Source: Schistosoma mansoni
Taxonomy: Eukaryota; Platyhelminthes; Trematoda; Strigeidida; Schistosomatidae
Reading direction: 5' to 3'
DNA: 64,000 bases
NCBI RefSeq assembly: GCF_000237925.1
Contig: NC_031498.1
Location: 14,671,906-14,735,905, forward strand
Below, piece after piece: positions 11,705 through 24,121 of this stretch; positions within the stretch are counted from its first letter, which is position 1; every line of letters begins with the position of its first letter. The notes beneath the pieces were generated by a model. It had not been told where the DNA came from and searched no databases. It saw only the letters and a program-made list of their open reading frames with translations. The translations under genes were made by a program, and so were the position numbers.

Positions 11705-12158
11705 TATAGCAACTATCCTACAATCAATTTCGATTATGGTTAATTTTGGTTGAGCCCTTTTACTAACTTACTCAACAGACAATGTCATTTGAATAGTAGC
11801 AATTCGCATATTTCTTTGTGCTGTGATGATCACTAGAGCACAAGACAGACTCTAGCTGAAATGTTGATTGCTTAAGTATCATTCGATGATCTATCCTCCG
11901 CCCCATATATGTATGCACTTAAATCCCACTATTAACTTTTGTTTTACTGCGCCCTTATACAATTTGACTATAAATTTGCCTATGTAATTACTTGCACTCG
12001 CTCGCTGATATTTACTCATGTGCTTCTAGCTTTCTGGCTTGCGTTATTTGGTAATAAACTGTAGTTGCCGCTTCTCTTTGCCTTCTGATTTCATGTACCG
12101 TTGAGATTTGTATTATAACGGTTATCGAGGTAAACGATTAGAGAAGCACGACACTACA
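11705..12158 (+). mobile_element. Solo LTR (copy 1)
   Basis: A 454-bp element begins TATAGCAAC and ends CACTACA (near TGTAG...CTACA inverted ends) and is flanked by ATCT at 11701-11704 and 12159-12162. It contains a poly(A)-type AATAAA followed by CTGTAGTTGCC, as expected in an LTR R region. It is closely similar to 57026-57458 and shares its 3' half with 21292-21703. No gag or pol is adjacent, so it is a solo LTR. A 4-bp duplication fits Ty3/gypsy-type integration; the family name is not known to me. Confidence 0.8.
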
Positions 12159-12162
12159 ATCT

Positions 12163-13880
12163 ATTTCAATTAATGAGCTGCATATAAATAGCGAAAAAGT
12201 TGGAAATTCAGATATAAATAATGTTTTTATTAACGTATTTTGTTATGATAATTTTGTTAAGGGATGTACGTTTTGGTTATCAGTATTAAGTTATGTAAAA
12301 AAGATTCTTTTGTTATCGAAATACTTTTGTATGCGATTGTTTCTCTATCCCTTTTTTTCAAGCTCAATTTCAAGTAAATATTTTTTTGAAAATTTAATTA
12401 GCCAAAAATCCATTCAGAATTATAGGACAAAGGAAAGTTAATCAAAAATTGGTCAAACTAATTCACTATAGAGACTTAGATATAACATAGTTCTATTCAA
12501 AGATTTTATACAATTTATGAGGTAAAATAAAAGTAGCATAAATTACTTATTCATGTGATCCAAAATACGAAGTCAAGTTTATTTTGCCACTTCATATCGA
12601 TCATACTCAGTTTTCTAGCTAATATAATTAGTTTGACCAATAGGAATATCTCATAAAAAGCGATTTTCTTGAGCTAGTAACTATACTAAAATTTCTTCAA
12701 TATATAGAACAGTGATTACGATAAAAATGTATGACTGAATGTACGTATAACAGAATAGATAATTTTCCCCGGGGTAATATAGAAGTGTACGTTTTTTGAT
12801 TGAATTCTTCAATCGATTTTTTACCTGATCCTTCATACAACTGATTCTTAAGGTTCGATAATATGAGAACAATAGTTGTAGTATTCAAACATGATCTTTT
12901 TAATTTCGCGGATTCTTCTGAATTGCTTAAAACCATTAAATAATCAAGTGTATATATGTTTTATCACTGTCATAGGTTTTTAATCAAAGTTGAGAATAAC
13001 TCCCAGATAAGTTAATAAAAATGACATAAATGTGAAGTAGTAATTCACAGTGTTGCTTATTTGTTTATCAAGTATATAAAGTAGAAGAATTGATTAGGTC
13101 AGGGCTGTAAGATTTTATACAAGGAAAATTAACATCGAAAGTTGAATAAAGTGACCTTAATAAAAGGGTAATCAGCAGGGTGAAGTGAGTGAAGTTTCTA
13201 TATGAAAAACTGAAATCACCTGAGAAATATAAGAATAACCATAGTGGTTTTTCGACTGAATAAATATGGTCAAACTTGTATTGATGGTCGTTGATTCAAC
13301 AAACCTCATCAAATTTGAACTCATCTATACAATAAATTTTTTTCAAATTCTGGAATATAAACACCTTCACTATCATGGAAGTAATGAGTATTTGCATTGT
13401 TGGAAACACGCAGTTTTTCAATGTGATATGCTCGGAAATACATACAACAAACTTTCTTTTCTGTTCTTCCAGTTTATATACTCTAGCACGTGACACGTAA
13501 ACTGGTAGAAACATTTGCGAAAAAATCGAGGATTAGGGTTACTTACTTTCGACTTTTTCAGTGAACGGCTTTCTGATATAAAGCTACTAGTTTTGAAGCT
13601 GAATAATTCCAATTGAATGTTGTTCTTGGTTTAAAATTAATTTAGTCATTGATAAAATATTGCATATAATTTTTAGGTCATTTATTATAGTAGGAGCTAA
13701 ATTACATAAAAATCTAGAGTAAACAACATTCATTGTTTCCAATGATTGGTTCTAATCAGGGAAAAAAATGTTACTTGCATATTATGAATCAGATCGTGTT
13801 GTAATGAAGGTTTACTTATTAGATCATCTGCTCTCATCAGTACGAGGATGCACAGTTGAATATTTAAAATTCTAAAATAA
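12163..13880. other. No feature seen
   Basis: AT-rich sequence; only short overlapping frames on both strands near 13266-13612, without domain or codon signal. Confidence 0.45.
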
Positions 13881-13883
13881 TAT

Positions 13884-14334
13884 CAGAAGGGGGTTTTGTT
13901 GAGATTTTTAGTAATTTTATATAGTTGAAATCATGAGTCAATTGAAACTAGACCACCATGGAAAACCTGGAAGCACTGGACAGCCGTTTCCTCCTATTGT
14001 GGGACTACTCAACAGTGTGCATCCATGATCCCGCCCCACGAGATTCGAACCCATGACCTACCAGTCTCGCGCACGAGCACTTAACCTCTAGACCACTGAA
14101 TCAGCATCCAACGGTGTTAATGTCTAACTTCAACTGACCAATGAAATTGAGCGACACATCCACCAATGTCTTTAGTGAGTTACTATCTCACAACAGACCT
14201 GATTGAACTCCAAGGGTTACTGCTTCTCACTAGAATTCCAGGAATTACCTCATGGAGCCAGTCACTAATGAACATATGATCATTATCAGAATAGGGTCTT
14301 GTGGAGATTTTAGTAATTTTACATAGTTGAAATC
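13884..14334 (-). mobile_element. Family-B hammerhead/tRNA-like repeat with terminal direct repeats
   Basis: The stretch 13884-13931 (AGAAGGGGG, GAGATTTTTAGTAATTTT, TAGTTGAAATC) recurs at 14289-14332, so one monomer of about 405 bp is bounded by a direct repeat of about 45 bp. Between them, on the minus strand, are tRNA-like boxes and a hammerhead remnant. The ribozyme core is lost: CTGAGGAG reads TTGAGTAG and helix II is broken. A partial tandem layout like this is expected if the insert came from a circular or multimeric RNA. Confidence 0.8.
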
Positions 14335-14335
14335 T

Positions 14336-16010
14336 AAAAATAATATTTATAATGTTAAAATATCTTTGAAACTACGTTTTAAACAAAGACTGTATCAGAT
14401 GATAAAGAAGTGAACATAAATTTCAATTTAGTTAGCAAATATTTTCTTATCAGTAATTTCAAAATTCGTTTCTCAGTCGTCTGAATTTATCAGTGTTTGT
14501 TTTAATTGATTAAAGTGATTGAGAAAAAAGATCTTCACCATCTAGCTCACTAATATTGATTATCGGCATCATATCCATGAATTTAACACGCTTATATTAT
14601 GATATAAAATTTCCAAAAACATAATTTGTAGTATCGTTAAACACCACGAACTGACATCATATGGAAAAACACTGAAAAGTGGTGGATACTAAGCGGCTGT
14701 TTCCAGAAAGCTCACATTTCATTGGTAGTGTTTACCCAGAATGGTTGCTATGAATTCTACCAAAGACCTTTAGAACTGGCATCAAGAACTAGACATTCAG
14801 ATCACTACGTTGGTTCACATATTTAGCTTTAATCAGATTGTAATATAAACAGTTCATTATTCAGGGATCTTGGCGATGTTTCACCCTTGACTGATTACAC
14901 TTACTCAAAATATCTGACGGATTATATTTTAAACTAGTCGCTATTGAGCACGTTATTGTGTTTCTTATTATTGTCATAGTCATTCTCAAGATAAAGGATT
15001 TTTGCAGAATATTTGACGATAATATTTTACAAAGATAAAACCGACTTCAGACTGAAAAAATTCTAAGAATCACATGTTTTAGGTAGAAACAAAATAATCT
15101 TTATTCAGACCGGTTATATAGAATGAATGCACTTAATTGGAAAATTGTTTATTGTTTTATACTATATATACAAACAGGTATACAATTTAAATAGCTCATT
15201 CACCTTGTCCGGATATGTCATAAAATTCATTCTCTCTTTTTAAAAAATTTCCTTCGATAATTTAATGATCTCAATAAAAAAAAGTGTTCACCACTTTCTA
15301 ACCCATTCAACTACAAACTGAATCTTCTTTAAAAAGTACAAAATTAGATATATTTCCTTTGTAAATTTGATGTTAGTCGATAGATGTACGCCGTTTCAAT
15401 AAAATGTCTGACTTTAAGTCTAAAACGCAAATTTTTTTTGTAATGATAATCGAAATAGCAGTTAAGACTAAGTCAGTTTGTTAGCTCAGCACTAGTTAGA
15501 CATAATGACATAGTTTATATCGAATAAAGGAAACTGGATGCAGCTATAAGACAGCTATGTTTATTTTTTTTATCTATAAATTTACATAAATTGAGCCATA
15601 TCATCTTTAGTTGTTTTTTTACTTCTTTCTCTAAATGTAACTGAATTTACCTTCTTTAGAAATTAATGACATAGCACGTAAAAGAATTCAATCTGAAAAA
15701 TCCCAACACTGAAAAATTGCTTCCTTTCAGATAAAATTAAGTTGTTACGATAGACTGAAGTAAATAATTACTAAATATTTTGAAGCTCTAGTTGTAGTAT
15801 ACGATCACTCCTTTGTTTATTTTTATGCGACTCGTATATAAGCTATTTTTAGTGAACATTTAGTAATATAAGTATGAATTTCTCATTTTATTCAATTAGT
15901 TGGTTACTAGTTTTGTCTTGTAAAGTCATTTATGTTTACAGTTAAGAATTCATTCTATTCTGTAACTCTAATCATATCTGTTAAGCATACACGAATCAAA
16001 TTACACTTGA
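14336..16010. other. No feature seen
   Basis: AT-rich sequence without supported genes or recognised repeats. Confidence 0.45.
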
Positions 16011-16011
16011 C

Positions 16012-16632
16012 AGAGGGGCTTTGGAAGATGCAAAACCTTTACATATCTGAGCAGCATCATTGATGAGCACGCTGGATCTGATGCAGATGTGAAGGCATGG
16101 ATCGGTAAATCAAGAGCAGCGTATCTGTAATTGAAGAACATCTGGAACTTAAAAAACTATCCATAAACACCAAAGTCAGAATTTTAAATACAAATATCAA
16201 GACAGTTTTACTGTATGGGGCGGAAACTTGGGGGACTGCGAAGGCCATCATCCGGAAGATACAAGTGTTTATTAACAGTTTTCTACGCAAAATGCTCCGG
16301 ATACGTTAGCCAGATACTATTAGCACCAACTTAATGTGGGAGAGAACAAACTATATTTCAGTGGAGGAAGAAATCAGGAGGAAGCACTGGGAGTGGATAG
16401 GACACACATTGAGGAACTCACCGGACTACGTCACAAGACAAGCCCTCACATGGAATCCCGAAGGTCAAATGAAAAAAAGAAGACCAAAGAACACATTACG
16501 CCGAGAAATGGAGACAGACATGAGAAGAATGAACGAAAATTGGATAGAACTAGGATGGAAGGCCAAGGACAGACTGGATTGGAGAATGCTGGTCGGCGGT
16601 TTATGCTCCACTGGGAGTAACGGGCGTAACTA
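16012..16632 (+). pseudogene. RTE-type non-LTR retrotransposon, C-terminal fragment
   Basis: Frames on the plus strand encode the tail of a reverse transcriptase ORF. First comes a region with LLYGAETW (about 16208-16231), then, from 16334, [20 protein letters not shown], a region with [20 protein letters not shown], and [11 protein letters not shown] stop near 16135, one near 16306 and frame changes show decay. The same ending occurs at 22.5, 54.8 and 60.6 kb. This matches schistosome SR2-like (RTE clade) elements by recognition. The catalytic RT domain is missing. Confidence 0.8.
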
Positions 16633-16634
16633 TG

Positions 16635-18865
16635 TAATCATAACAATCAGTCAGACGGTTATAATGGAGTTCATTTTTAAGCATATTTTGGTCTACTGTG
16701 TGCAATGATTATTTTCATGGTTTTGAAGAAATCATTCTAGCTGTCACGAAGGTCTTTGTCCCAATACCAAATAATGACCACAAAAAACACTTTTCAGTGA
16801 GTCTCACTAACATATACACTAAATAACATTTCAAACACTTACTAGTTGATATTTTTGTGCTAAATATTTCGTTTTGATAATACATCACTGTATATTAGTG
16901 GACCCAATTGTAGAGCTTCGGGATTATAGATTAAAAATACGGTGCTGAATAAGAAATTAAATATAAGAATTTCCGATGTCGGTAAAATTAACCATAGCAT
17001 ATATAATTACGTTCCTAATTGCTTATCTGAATAATGACATTTTTAAACTAATAGTTAAGCCAACTTCTTTAAACTTTTTTTAAGTACAGATATATAAGGC
17101 TTCACCACACTGGAGAATAATATTTGAACAGATCAAAGTAATAAGATATACAGTAAAAAAAGTAATCCTATTTCAAGGTTTTTAAACATCTGCAAATAAC
17201 CTAAAATTTCAAGGGGTAATGTGGTCAGAAACAAAAATTTGACCTACTTAAGTTTGTTGAGGTAGAACCCTAAATTTCCGTATGGGCGATAGAGTACAAG
17301 ATGAGCTGCTAAAAGTAGCTGGGATTAATGCATATATTTTATGATGAAGAAATATCCAGATAGAATGAAGAGAGCTGCGTTATGTTCCCTAACAATGGTC
17401 ATATAAATGACGGGCTATATAATCTCAACAAAAATAGTTAGTGAATACATCACTAGCAGACGTAATTGGAGGCAGAATTAAATTTATTTGTGGGATCAAT
17501 ATTATTTGTAGAAGATAAAAAATAAATAAAATATTTGACTACATTCGTATTCCCCATAGTAAGGATGGCTTATCGCACTTTCCTTCTGTACACATTGATC
17601 ATTTAGGAAATATTTGATTACAGTTGACTATTCTAAGCATAAAATTGGCCTTCGTTGTCTGTTAATGGTTTTGAATGATTTGGAGATGTCAGTATTGTGT
17701 CCAACATTAATCAGGTACTGTACATTGAACTTGTCTACACTTCACTAACTGTCAAATATCATTTTCTAAGATCGTGTTCAGAAAACCTAACAGAAATCCT
17801 TCTCTCAGCCAGTCCTACTAACATCTACCACCACAAATACATATAAAATCATAAATGAGAATAAGAATGACGTTGGGAGGGGTTTGATTTGCTTCTGAGT
17901 AGGATAACGAACATCTAATGTTGTACAGAGAAGTCAGTTGGGGTACAGATAAGCTCCTCTCCAGTTGATACAAATATCTCGTAATTGCAAAATATTCTTT
18001 ATACACAATACAGATTAGCCTTTTAATGAATCTTTTTAACTGAGAGTTATAAATCATTCTGTAAAGTATTTAGTAACTTCATTAGTTGTAAAAAACGTTT
18101 CAGCCAATTAAAAATCCCTAATTGTTCTCTTCTAGAGGTGAAGTTTCAGAACCAAGATCTTTATGTTTAACATTCATAAAGGAGAAAATTGTTTTTCTTT
18201 TCTAATAAATATCCCCTACATTAAAGTCAAGCTAGACAACTTTCTAAATCATGAATAAACTATTATTTGGCTGATTGATCCATAGAGGTTTACACTCTTT
18301 TCTCATATTTTACACAAGGGAATAAATGATTTAAGATATTCATTTACAGGAATATAAATGCTTACCACTTAAATCTCAATAGAATTGTTACTGCGATTGA
18401 TAGCAGTAGCACTGATATATTATTTCTACCTATCTGATATGCCATCTCAGAAAGGTATTTTAATTATTTATCATTTCGCTCTTATTTCAGTCGACAATAA
18501 CTTTCAAAAGTAAATTTATTACTGACTATCTAACATATAAAGTATATTGAAATCATGTATTGCCTAATCTTTCAAATGTTTTTTTTAACAAATTCATCTT
18601 TAATTAAAGGATCTTCATGTATAAATGAAAAGGGATTAATTTCACTTTATTTTAAAAGTATAAAAGTTATGGTTGATTCAAAAACTGTGTTTGAGATTCT
18701 TCAATCATTAACACTTGTTGAAAAGTCGTTTAATTCAAGGAAATCAACTGAATTGTTATAAATTGCAATAGTCTGATTAGTCTTGATTAATTAAGTTAAT
18801 GTTTAATAACACTTGAGAAACACTTTCTCTATGGACTTGAATTACATGTGCAACTCATTTTTCAC
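16635..18865. other. No feature seen
   Basis: AT-rich; no supported gene or RNA. Confidence 0.45.
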
Positions 18866-18867
18866 TA

Positions 18868-19165
18868 ATAAGTATATTAACAAGAGGTATTTCCTGGAGT
18901 TGTAGTAAGAAGCAGTGACTGTTGTGAGATAGTAACTGACTGAAGACAATGGTGGATGTGTCGCTCAATTTCATGGATTGGTTGAAGTTAGACATTAACA
19001 CCGTTGGATGCCGCTCGGCTCAGTGGTCTGATGGTTAAGCGCTCGAGCGCAAGACTGATAGGTCGTGGGTTTGAATCTCGCGAGGTGGGATCATGGATGC
19101 GCACTGCTGAGGAGTCCCACAATGGTCCAGTTTCAAGTGATTCACGATCTCAACTATTAAAATAT
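18868..19165 (+). mobile_element. Family-B repeat lacking its ribozyme 3' half
   Basis: It shares the upstream stretch (TTTCCTGGAGTTGTAG, then GACATTAACACCGTTGGATG), the A-box-like GGCTCAGTGG, the B-box-like GGTTTGAATCTCG and the first half of the ribozyme (GCACTGCTGAGGAGTCCCACAA). It then jumps directly to TGGTCCAGTTTCAAGTG. About 43 bases, holding GAAA, stem III, the cleavage site and the second strand of stem I, are deleted. Confidence 0.8.
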
Positions 19166-19169
19166 TTTA

Positions 19170-21285
19170 TACATAGAAAGGATTTATTTCAAATATCTAG
19201 TTTTACACGAATTAATATTTTAATGCTTAAATAAACGGTGTTTTCAATCTATTCATATAGTCTCTTGTAAAGCATAAAACGTTCATATTACTAGGACTAA
19301 ATTCAGTGACCTATAACTCCGGTGTTAGGAAATTCGCAATACAGTCTCACCATTATACAATTTATTATCACTCATTTCTTCTTTAGTGAGTCCCATAATA
19401 CTGTAAAACATTATCTATCATGTTGTTTGAGAAATGAAATGTAATAGACAATAAAAAATAATTACTCATATAGGTTAATCTAGTAAATATATTTGAAGAA
19501 TAGTTTTCTATAATGAACTGGGTTAAATCCAGTAATCTGTTTTTTTTTAGTCAAATACAAGCCAATACCATTTTGATAATTCACCTTTTTTCCTAGCTGT
19601 TATCTAGCTGTCATTGATTTGAGCTGATATGAGTATACATTTTGTTGGTATCAAAATTTATACTGTTCTGTTTAAACTTAGTTATTGATTAACAGATTAC
19701 TTTGCCTCTGTTATAATGGAGAAAAATCTTGTGTTCATACTTGTCACTTTGGAAAGTGTACAGATGTGGTATGACTATGTGATGTTTGGTATCAAAAATG
19801 AACTAAATTGATATCAGAAAATAGAACTGTTAATCAGGAAGAAAATCTCATTTTTGGGTAATCATTGCTTACAAACAAACACAGTTATAAAAAAGGTGAT
19901 TTCCATAACTTTGCTAACCATTGTATTATTATGAAAAAGTCGTTTGATTATTATTTTTCTTTAATTAATTAACATTACCAACTACATATCAATATGAATG
20001 ACCTTTGAAATGAGAAACTATCGGTCTGTTACAAATCTTTGATCCACATTATTTTAATAACCAGTATTTTATAAAATACTTTACCAGCTCGTTTTCACTT
20101 ATTTCCAGTGAAGAAATAGTTATTGGCTTTACTTTAAAATCTTAGTCAATAAGTATTAGTATTAAAAGCTGGGTATCAAAACAACTGTTACCTAAATTCA
20201 TGAAGTTGAATTAAGAAGATGAGCTATATCTAAGTACTGGTAGTGTAGTGAACGAGAGCATAAGCGGAGATAATTAAATGTATTTTAATACAACATTGCT
20301 GAATGTCTTGGTAAAATCTGAGAACCATGCAGTAAATACTTCATTTGCAAATTATCCATCAATTGTCTCAGACTTTGTTGCTTCTTCGATTCCACACTAA
20401 TCACTCTCTGTTCTCATTTTCTTCTCTTTGATCTTCTTAACAGTCTGCCACCAGACATCTCACTTTTGATTGGTGATACACACCTTACTTATATCTGTCG
20501 ACATCAGTAGCACAGACCACGGTAGTACAAAACCAGAGCGTAACCTTTGTCTCTGATTGCCATCCAACTTAAAGAAAAAGTCACAAGTCAATCCACGATA
20601 ATTGACTCTCACTAATAACTTGACAATATAAAATCAGTCATTACAAAATGACCAATTGTATTAGTATTTGTCATGAAAGATGTAATTTTTCCTATTAACT
20701 GTCCAAATTTACCTGTTTGTTTATCAAATGGGAAAATTTGACCGAATTTCCATGTGTATCATGCAACATGTCAAAAACATATGGTAACATTTATTCTATA
20801 GTATCGAAATATTTATAAGAAGTGAACATACTATATAATAATCATGATAGAATTAGGAAATATTTCAATTGCTGATGTTTTCAAAAACATTCCTAATCAT
20901 CATTTATTTGAAAGTTCAATGTCGTTAGAATTAAATGACGTTAAAATTGAAAATTCTCACGTGTAGACACATTAACAACTGCATTTCTTTAGCTAAGGTT
21001 ACACGGAAGCTAAGGTCACGAAGAATAGATGTATAAATTATAAGTCTAAAATATCGGAGATGCATGAATTTTTATACTTAATGAAAAAATAAACCAATAT
21101 AACAATAACAATATCCCTAATAGGTCAGAGGGAACAGCTAGGCAAAGATCAGAAAGGTAAGAATTATTCAACCAGCAAAAAACTATTTTTTCAGTGCGAA
21201 ATTGTTTAGATGAGATATATTTGATTTTAACTTTTTTTCACTCAGTCCGTTATTTGATTAGAGATAGTAAATAGTCGTTGATTGT
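19170..21285. other. No feature seen
   Basis: AT-rich. The part at 20220-20600 is less AT-rich and may be an old repeat, but nothing in it is recognisable. Confidence 0.4.
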
Positions 21286-21291
21286 TGAATT

Positions 21292-21703
21292 TGCAGTGCC
21301 GTGCTTCGCTAATCGTTATAATACCAATCTTAACGGTGCGTAAAATCAGAACGCAAAGAGAAGCGGCAACTACAGTTTTATTGACAAATGACGCGGGCCA
21401 GAAAGTTATGAGCACATGAGTAAATATCAGCGAGCGAAGTAGAAACGACAAACATTGGAGATGGCGGGTAAGCCAACTCATTTTAAACAAGCGTTTATTA
21501 ATATTTATAGTCAGACAAGAATACATGACAGACGTGATAAATAGGATAAGAAGTGTACACACACCTACGCTCATATAAAAATGGTCAGAGTTAATGAGTG
21601 AACAACTGACAAGGTGAAAACATGACTCATGATGGATAGGTGAATTGACTTATCCTGAAGTTAGAATAAGGCATATGGGCTTAACATAACAAACCATACT
21701 ACA
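21292..21703 (-). mobile_element. Solo LTR (copy 3, minus strand, related subfamily)
   Basis: Read on the minus strand it begins TGTAG at 21703 and ends CACTGCA at 21292, with AATT on both sides (21288-21291 and 21704-21707). The 3' half matches the other two LTRs (AATAAAACTGTAGTTGCCGC, then CTTCTCTTTGC), while the 5' half differs, with GACTATAAATATT as a possible TATA region. No internal region is attached. Confidence 0.75.
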
Positions 21704-21716
21704 AATTAAATAGGGT

Positions 21717-22057
21717 GTTCTGTTGTGGGTGTTAAGTGTCTGGTAATATGTCAAGCCCACACAGGTTGTCTTATCCTTTGAGCAGATCAATCTATTCATT
21801 CTTCCGAAGTCACATTTTCATCCTGTCGCTTATTCGCTTGTTAACCCTGATGTTTTTATATGATCGTTTGTGTGTTAATTACATACTCTATTCATCATAT
21901 GTCTATAACTTATTTTTGTTTGACTATAAATATCGATTCACACTTGACTATATTGAGTTAACTCAATAGCTTTCTCCACTACGAGTCCTTTCGCTTCGCT
22001 CTCGCTTCACTTCCTTCGCTGCGTTTCCCTGATTTTCTGTGCAGTTCAACGATTGTG
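21717..22057 (+). mobile_element. Possible further LTR-like fragment
   Basis: It has TATGTCAAGCCCAC, CTTATCC and GACTATAAATAT in the same order as the neighbouring minus-strand LTR has related words, so the two may be relatives in inverted orientation. I found no convincing ends or target duplication. Confidence 0.3.
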
Positions 22058-22479
22058 TGAAATATATACATATTCGAAATTCATTCTCCAATTTGATTTA
22101 TGTAATTTCGTTATTCACGAACACGATTTAAGTCAATGATTATATACAAGGGTAGCCGGGTCTTATACGTCGATAGCAGTAATCGTCCTAATTGGAGTCA
22201 AAATAAAAGTTCATAGTAAAGGTCATCAATAAATGCTGATAACAAAAATCCGATTGAATTCACTTACCTTACATAACTTTAAAATTGAATCAGTGAAGGT
22301 TTATATATTTTGTAAAATTGTCTTACAAAGATGAGCTTGAGCTAGTCGGTAAACAACTTTGATAAGATCTTGATTATTTTCAATCAATCAGAAGATATCA
22401 GATATATTTGTATGAATCACAATTAGCTGGCTAGGATTAGGAGTTTAGGATTTATGAGTAAGATGTGGATTTTAATGTT

Positions 22480-24118
22480 TGTGTGTTAGGTTGCAGTTGG
22501 AATTAGAGTTCAGGATGTATGTTTATGGATCACTTACTCCTGTTACCAATTGTGGTAGTAGCACAGGCCGCTCACCAGCATTTTCCATCCAAGTCTGTCC
22601 TGGACAATCCTTTCCATTAGCTACTCGTCCTTTTCATATCTGCTCCCAACTCCCAGTGTAGTATTTTCTTTGGCCTTCCTTTTTTCCGTTTCCCTTCAAG
22701 ATTCCAAGTTAGTGCTTGCCTCGTGATGCAATTTTGTGATTTCCTCAATGTGTGTTCTATCCACTTCCAACCTATTTTCCGCTTCAGCTAGAAGTTGGTT
22801 TGTTCTCTTCCACAGTAGACTGTTGCTGATAGTATCTGGCCAACGAACATTGAGTATCTTGCGTAGACAAATATTTATAAATACTTGTACCTTCTTGATG
22901 ATGGTTGTGGTTGTTGTGTAAGTTTCAGCTCAGTATAGTAGAACTGTCTTGACAATCGTAATGAAGATTCTGACTTTTATATTGGTTGGCAGTTGTTCTG
23001 AGTTCCATATCCCCTTAAGCTGTAGGAACACAGCCTTTACGTTGCTAATCCTTACCTACTCATCTGCATCAGATCATCCAAGTACATGGAAGTTTACACC
23101 TCTCTCAGAGTTCCTCTATCAAGTGTGATTGGGTTGGTGTTCTCCGTGTTGTATTTGAGGATCTTGTTTTCTCCATTGTGTCTGTTGATGCTTACTGATG
23201 CAGAGGCTTCTGCTACACTAGTTGTCTTCAGCTGCATTTGTTGGTGTGTATGGGATAGAATGACGAGGTCATTTGTGCAGTCCAAATCGTCTAGTTGTAT
23301 GCAGGCTGTCCACTATGATCCGTGCTTCGTCTAAAACATGGTGGTCTTCATAATCCAGTCAACCACCAGAAGAATGAAAAACGGAGAGATTAGGCAGCCT
23401 TGTCTGACTCCAGTCTTCACTTAGAGTGCGTCTGTCAGCTGACCTCCATACACTACTTTGCAGTGTAGTCTGTCGTGTGAATTTCGTATGGTATTGACGA
23501 TTTTCTCAGATAAACCATAGTGTTGGAGCATATTCCATAAGGTTCTTTTATTCATGCTGTCAAATGCTTTCTCATAGTCAAGTAAGTTGACATCTAGTGA
23601 TGAGTTTCATTCAACTGATTGTTCAACAATGATTCCTAGTGTCGTGATTTTGCTTGTGCACGACGATCCTTACGGAATCTGGCCTGTTGATCTCGAAGTT
23701 GGACGTCCACTGAATCTTTCGTCTAATTCAGTGGCACTCCGTTGAAAGATTTTCCTTGCACCGATAGTAATATTATTCTTCTGTAGTTCCAACATTTGCT
23801 CAGATCTCCTTTCTTTGGTATCTTGGTGCGGTGTCCTTCTTTCCAGTCCATCGGCACTTGTTCTTCTTCCCAAACCTTCCAGAATCGTGTGGAACATGTC
23901 TGCAGTTGCCGCTATATCTGACTTCAGTGTTACAAATGGTTCTACCGCTTTCCCACTCCTGATTTGTCTGATATCTATCCTGATTTCTATCGTTGGTGAA
24001 GTGACAGCTACAGGAAGTCCTATGTATACTGCTTCGATGTTAGGTGGATTCCATGGATTCGGTCAACTAAAGAGTTCCTTAAAGCGTCCTACCCATCTGC
24101 TCTTCTGTTCCTGAATAC
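22480..24118 (-). pseudogene. RTE-type reverse transcriptase pseudogene
   Basis: On the minus strand the frames shift repeatedly but read through most of an RTE reverse transcriptase. From 24118 come a region ending in the lysine/leucine-rich LIKIPKK-like stretch (near 23820), the finger and palm regions, a degenerate catalytic box where the second acidic motif appears as TNDLVILSHTHQQM (23240-23285), the segment with ILKYNTENTNPITLD, the ETW-like segment and the usual C-terminus near 22500-22760. Frameshifts near 23100, 23670 and elsewhere, plus stops, make it non-functional. It is the longest RTE piece in the window. Confidence 0.85.
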
Positions 24119-24121
24119 CAG

